NCBI GenBank assembly: GCA_025774805.1
Contig: JALGZR010000133.1
Location: forward strand, 1-7,469
From: a bacterium
Lineage (GTDB): Bacteria; ARS69
Length of the DNA: 7,469 nucleotides
Reading direction: 5' to 3'
Part shown: positions 5,382 through 7,469 of the stretch, one piece after another
Numbering within the stretch: the stretch's first letter is position 1
Layout of the letters: every line of letters begins with the position of its first letter
Program-made: the position numbers and the translations under genes
The notes under the pieces: generated by a model
The model's input: the letters and a program-made list of their open reading frames with translations, nothing else
Database searches by the model: none
What the model was told of the DNA's origin: nothing

Positions 5382-6295
5382 AGACCGGCACGATCGAATG
5401 GCACCTGGTTTCTGACGGAACGTTCCTCCTGGACGGCGGCGCGATGTTCGGCGTGGTGCCCAAGCCGCTCTGGTCGATGCGGGCCCCTGCCGACGACCGG
5501 AACCGGATCACGCTCGGGGTGCACCCGCTGCTCATCCGCGCCGGCGGAAAGACGGTCCTGGTGGACGCGGGCATCGGACGGAAGGAGAAGGGGAGGTTCC
5601 CCGACCTCTACGGCGTGGGGGACGAGACCGACATCGTGACGTCGCTCGCCGGGCACGGGATCTCTCCGGAGGACGTGGACATCGTCGTCTTCACGCACCT
5701 CCACTTCGACCACGCGGGCGGGGCGACGCGCCTCGACGAAGAGGGGAGAGTGGTTCCGGTCTTCCCGAACGCGCGCCACCTCGTGGAGCGGAACGAGCTG
5801 TTCGACGCCGAGAATCCGACGGTACGCTCCCGGGCGAGCTACATCTCCGACAACTGGGCCCCCCTCGAGAACGCGGGACTCCTGGAAGTGGTGGAGGGGG
5901 ATCTCGAGATCGTGCCGGGAGTTACGCGGCGGGTGATGAAGGGGCACGTCCGCGCTCTCGTCGGGGTGCTTCTCGACTCGGACGGCGAGCGGGCCTTCTA
6001 CCCGACGGACAACATGCCGACGGCCGCCCACGTTCCCCCGCCGTGGGTGATGGGCTTCGACCTCTATCCCCTCGACACCGTCGCGTTCAAGGAGTCGTTC
6101 CTGCCGCAGGCGGCCGACGAGGAGTGGACCGTCATCTTCGAGCACGATCCGGACATCGGGGCGGCGCGCATCCAGCGGAAGGACAAGGGCTGGGAGATCG
6201 AGCCCGTGCTCGATGCGCCGCCGCGGGCCCGATCGCCCGAGGCACCGGCCGGAAGCGGCCGGAAGATGGACCCGAGGGGAAGCGCCGTAGAATGA
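5378..6295 (+). CDS. MBL-fold metallo-hydrolase
   Basis: A 305-residue protein of the metallo-beta-lactamase fold. Zinc or iron ligands visible are HLHFDH (H107, H109, D111, H112), H190 (MKGHVRALVG), D211 (YPTDN) and H256 (FEHDP), a complete dinuclear site. The layout (TLGVHPLLIRAGGKTVLVDAGIG, then THLHFDHAGG, then GH...D...HD) is that of the AHL-lactonase-like and general hydrolase branch; the substrate cannot be read from sequence. There is no signal peptide, so it is cytoplasmic. The C-terminal 25 residues (Pro/Arg/Gly-rich, from about 281) look like an unstructured tail outside the fold. ATG overlaps the pepA stop by four bases, and the stop overlaps the nrdR start by four bases, placing it firmly in the operon. 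Confidence 0.9.
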   Translation: MKTGTIEWHLVSDGTFLLDGGAMFGVVPKPLWSMRAPADDRNRITLGVHPLLIRAGGKTVLVDAGIGRKEKGRFPDLYGVGDETDIVTSLAGHGISPEDVDIVVFTHLHFDHAGGATRLDEEGRVVPVFPNARHLVERNELFDAENPTVRSRASYISDNWAPLENAGLLEVVEGDLEIVPGVTRRVMKGHVRALVGVLLDSDGERAFYPTDNMPTAAHVPPPWVMGFDLYPLDTVAFKESFLPQAADEEWTVIFEHDPDIGAARIQRKDKGWEIEPVLDAPPRARSPEAPAGSGRKMDPRGSAVE

Positions 6296-6762
6296 GGTGT
6301 CCCTCGTGCTCCAGCCCGGAGAACAAAGTCGTCGATTCCCGGGCGGCCCGGGACGGTGCTGCGATTCGACGCCGGCGCGAGTGCCTCGCCTGCGGAGCGC
6401 GTTTTACGACCTACGAGTACGTCGAACGCACGCAGCTTCTCGTCATCAAGAAGGACGGGTGCCGCGAGCCCTTCCTCCGAGAGAAGCTGTCGGTGGGAAT
6501 CTCGAAGGCCTGCGAAAAGCGACCGATTCCTCTCGAAGAGATCGAAGGTCTGATCGATCGGGTCGAGAGCCGGGTCCAGGCCATGGGACAGAGCGAGGTC
6601 GAGAGCCGCGCGATCGGCGAGTCGGTAATGGAGGAGCTCGCCCGGCTCGACCAGATCGCCTACGTGCGGTTCGCGAGCGTGTACCGCGACTTCCGTGACG
6701 TGAATCACTTCATGGACGAGATCAAGCGGGTCCTCGAGGCCCGGCGGAAGGACGGAGAATGA
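6292..6762 (+). CDS. nrdR: Transcriptional repressor NrdR
   Basis: 156 residues, the normal family size. The N-terminal zinc ribbon has C3-x2-C6 and C31-x2-C34, with the conserved basic stretch AIRRRREC. Residues about 49-139 are the ATP-cone, which senses ATP/dATP (VIKKDGCREPFLREKL and ending YVRFASVYRDFRDVNHF). NrdR represses ribonucleotide reductase genes when dATP is high, by binding paired NrdR boxes. No nrd gene and no obvious NrdR box is in the window, so its targets lie elsewhere. The ATG at 6292 overlaps the upstream stop; an in-frame ATG further upstream (6043) would add 83 Arg/Gly-rich residues out of the family pattern and is rejected. The stop overlaps the next start by four bases. 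Confidence 0.97.
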   Translation: MRCPSCSSPENKVVDSRAARDGAAIRRRRECLACGARFTTYEYVERTQLLVIKKDGCREPFLREKLSVGISKACEKRPIPLEEIEGLIDRVESRVQAMGQSEVESRAIGESVMEELARLDQIAYVRFASVYRDFRDVNHFMDEIKRVLEARRKDGE

Positions 6763-7469
6763 TCCGAGACGAGTCCATCACCGTTCGAACCCTCGACAAC
6801 GGCCTGACCGTAGTGACGGAGCGCCGGGGCCTGGGCCCGGTCGTCTTCTCCGGGGTGGTCTATCGTGTGGGATCCCGCGACGAGCGGCCGGGAGTGACCG
6901 GCATCAGCCACATCCTCGAGCACATGATGTTCAAGGGAACCGAGAAGTACGGCAAGGGGGAGGTCGCGGCGATCGTCGAGCGGAACGGAGGCGACCTGAA
7001 CGCATTCACGTCCGAAGACGTGACCATGTACTTCGAGGTGTTCGCCCGGGATCGCTGGAAGCTCGCACTTGAGATCGAGGCGGAGCGGATGTTGAATCTG
7101 GCGATCGACCCCGACGAGCTCGAGTCGGAGCGACAGGTCATCCTCGAGGAACGGATGATGTATCTCGACATCCCGGCGGTCGAGCTCTCCGAGGAGCTGA
7201 CCGCCGCGACCTTCCGCGAGAGCCCCTACCGGTGGCCGATCATCGGTTGGGAGGCGGACATCCGGGCCGTGACGCGCGACGATCTCATGACGCACTACCG
7301 CCGCTACTACGCTCCGGCCAACGCGGCCCTCGTCGTGGTCGGCGACGTGGGGCCCGACGAGGTTCTCGCCGCGGCCGAGGAGCACTTCGGCGCCCTCACG
7401 CCCTCCGATCCGATCGAGCGGCGGATTCCCCGCGAGCCTCCCCTGCGCGCGGTGACGCGCGTCGAGGTC
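6759..7469 (+). CDS. M16 family zinc metallopeptidase, 5' part
   Basis: The first 237 residues of a processing-peptidase-like protein; the gene continues past the right edge. The inverted zinc motif is H51-I-L-E54-H55, with the distal glutamate ligand expected about 76 residues on, at E130/E131 (VILEERMMY). YYAPANAALVVVGDV (183-197) is the conserved segment that closes the first half-domain. This half therefore carries the catalytic site. Full-length relatives are about 420 residues, or about 900 in the tandem form; which applies cannot be seen. There is no N-terminal signal peptide (MIRDESITVRTLDNGL), suggesting a cytoplasmic or M16B-type enzyme like Bacillus YmxG/MlpA. The start ATG overlaps the nrdR stop as ATGA (6759-6762). 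A non-catalytic M16 partner often follows such genes and may lie just downstream. Confidence 0.94.
   Translation, partial: MIRDESITVRTLDNGLTVVTERRGLGPVVFSGVVYRVGSRDERPGVTGISHILEHMMFKGTEKYGKGEVAAIVERNGGDLNAFTSEDVTMYFEVFARDRWKLALEIEAERMLNLAIDPDELESERQVILEERMMYLDIPAVELSEELTAATFRESPYRWPIIGWEADIRAVTRDDLMTHYRRYYAPANAALVVVGDVGPDEVLAAAEEHFGALTPSDPIERRIPREPPLRAVTRVEV

Noticed and set aside
6043-6291. Upstream in-frame extension of nrdR
   Set aside because: NrdR begins MRCPxC in essentially all members; the extension is a shadow of the MBL gene.
1-7469. CRISPR array, insertion sequence or phage genes
   Set aside because: No regularly spaced direct repeats, transposase, integrase or phage protein is visible on either strand.

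Overview
The window is about two-thirds G+C and densely coded, with strong purine-rich ribosome binding sites (GGAGG-type) and short intergenic gaps. The gene set (PHP phosphatase, tandem single-cluster ferredoxins, thioredoxin reductase, M17 aminopeptidase, NrdR, M16 peptidase) points to a high-GC, probably Gram-negative bacterium. Poorly sampled phyla such as Eisenbacteria, Gemmatimonadota or Myxococcota would fit, but nothing here fixes the phylum and I do not commit to one.

Layout. (1) Bases 1-255: the 3' end of an unrecognised gene. It is convergent with a minus-strand gene (298-792) for a small membrane-anchored coiled-coil protein ending in a cysteine-free DUF1858-like domain. A hairpin fills the 42-base gap. 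(2) Bases 793-1193: about 400 bases without a convincing gene, between divergent genes. It holds two successive inverted-repeat structures (816-931 and 954-1128), a candidate minus-strand promoter, and a hairpin next to the ribosome binding site of the next gene. (3) Bases 1194-2039: a PHP-domain phosphatase of the RNase AM / nucleoside 3',5'-bisphosphate phosphatase type. Its last codons and stop lie inside a third inverted repeat (2018-2095). (4) Bases 2143-3803: a redox block of two paralogous [4Fe-4S] ferredoxins (58% identical) and a canonical NADPH-type thioredoxin reductase. (5) Bases 3873-7469: a translationally coupled run of pepA, an MBL-fold hydrolase, nrdR and an M16 zinc peptidase that runs off the right edge. 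Each junction in this run is a 4-base ATGA start/stop overlap.

How the genes fit together. The protein-coding genes are mostly recognisable housekeeping functions: iron-sulfur and thiol redox, peptide turnover, control of ribonucleotide reductase, and nucleotide-bisphosphate or RNA-end turnover. The less ordinary material is the non-coding DNA, namely the palindromic elements on both sides of the PHP gene, and the cysteine-less DUF1858 membrane protein. I found no CRISPR array, tRNA, rRNA, transposase or phage gene. I see no complete new defence or biosynthetic system; the best candidate for something undescribed is the 175-base folded element at 954-1128.
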